NCBI RefSeq assembly: GCF_000220395.1
Contig: NW_004086988.1
Coordinates: 1 to 21,080 of the forward strand
Direction: 5' to 3'
DNA from: Ichthyophthirius multifiliis
Lineage: Eukaryota > Ciliophora > Oligohymenophorea > Hymenostomatida
DNA: 21,080 nt
Shown here: in pieces, positions 20,484 to 21,080 of the stretch
Layout: the number at the start of each line of letters is the position of its first letter
How positions within the stretch are numbered: position 1 is the stretch's first letter
The notes under the pieces: model-generated
Databases searched by the model: none
The model's input: the letters and a program-made list of their open reading frames with translations, nothing else
Told to the model about the DNA's origin: nothing
Made by a program: the position numbers and the translations under genes

Positions 20484-21080
20484 TAAAATTCATACATATT
20501 TCCTTTATCTTCATGATTTCCAGCAATTGAATTAAAGGCTATTTCATTAAAATAAGTTTCAGTTTCTTTCATAAATTTTAGTCCTTTTTCTCCATTAAGG
20601 TCATGAAGGTCATAACCGTAATCTCCTCCCCCAATTATAGATACGAACTTATCTTTTTATTTTAAAAAAAATATTTTTATATTTTTATATTTATTTTATT
20701 TACCATTGTTTTATTATTAATGTTTTTTTAAAAAACTTAAAACAGGAGAAGTAGTATCAAAGTCAGCTACAAATGCGACTTAAAATTATTAGTATTGCTA
20801 TATAGTAAGATGAAAGTAATTAAATGGTCCTTTGACTCCTACAGTATTATCATCCTTTTAATACACAAGATCATATTTAAAGTATTCATTTGATCTAAAA
20901 TTTTCTGCATTAATTTTAATAGAATGAAAATATACATTCATTTATTAGTCTTTCTTCAAATTTTATGTTAATAATTATTATCTTTAAGCCCAAGGAATAC
21001 TCCTAATATCTTGTTTTGAAGAATCCAATACTTGCAAATTCATTTCTTAGGTTATTAAGAAGACTGAGCTACTAAGTAGT
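20484..21080 (-). pseudogene. Truncated, frameshifted second copy of the phosphatase gene
   Basis: Reading on the minus strand, this copy covers about codons 72-254 of the phosphatase, with the same intron at 20653-20703. Its 5' part lies beyond the window. It stops abruptly inside the codons after GNMYEF, so it lacks the SHIP and GHIHAYER catalytic motifs. Relative to the first copy it lacks one T near 21043, which turns CCT AAG AAA ATG AAT into CCT AAG AAA TGA, an immediate stop at about codon 87. Apart from that base I saw no difference in nearly 600 bp, including the intron. That points to very recent duplication, gene conversion, or an assembly end artefact. As it stands it cannot encode an active phosphatase. 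Confidence 0.85.

Noticed and set aside
1-21080. CRISPR array, integrase, transposase or defence system
   Set aside because: The DNA is eukaryotic macronuclear; no spaced repeats, transposase motifs or terminal inverted repeats were seen.
1-21080. tRNA or rRNA genes
   Set aside because: No cloverleaf with a TTCRANNY-like T arm and no rRNA-like G+C block was found on either strand by eye.

Overview
This is the left end of a ciliate macronuclear chromosome. It opens with about 11 CCCCAA telomere repeats. Genes read through only if TAA and TAG are glutamine and TGA is the sole stop. Introns are tiny (about 33-115 nt, GT..AG) and spacers are close to pure A+T. Pure C4A2 repeats, this code and the extreme A+T point to the oligohymenophorean lineage (Tetrahymena/Ichthyophthirius). 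The very high A+T and short introns make an Ichthyophthirius-like genome my best guess, by inference only. Standard-code ORF calls mislead here.

Layout: 1-68 telomere; 245-1097 (-) tetraspanin-like protein ending about 175 bp from the telomere; 2726-5584 (+) MSH5-type meiotic MutS homologue; 5950-7100 (-) unrecognised helical protein; 7897-9001 (+) multi-pass membrane RING-H2 protein; 9308-10655 (-) B-box protein with a beta-rich C-terminal half; 10736-11623 (+) Gln/Asn-rich coiled-coil protein, divergent from the B-box gene across 80 bp; 12085-13023 (+) mitochondrial carrier of SLC25A38 (glycine carrier) type; 13872-15847 (+) SET-domain methyltransferase of the Rubisco-LSMT/SETD3-4 class; 17068-17514 (+) small secreted Cys-rich protein with a GPI-type tail; 17920-19459 (-) secreted purple acid phosphatase-like metallophosphoesterase.

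The right end (19910-21080) is a damaged second copy of the last two genes. It holds a decayed fragment of the Cys-rich gene (about 20070-20256) and a nearly identical but 3'-truncated, frameshifted copy of the phosphatase gene (20484 to the window edge).

The genes are mostly unrelated housekeeping and signalling functions, each with its own spacer, as usual in ciliate macronuclear DNA; I see no operon-like system. Six convincingly homologous or domain-bearing genes need one or more frame corrections, several at homopolymers. This suggests base-calling errors, though real decay cannot be excluded from sequence alone. The most notable observations are the partial tandem duplication with mixed divergence, the poly-T intron and altered post-Walker-B segment of MSH5, the Cys-rich GPI protein family, and the unrecognised gene at 5950-7100.
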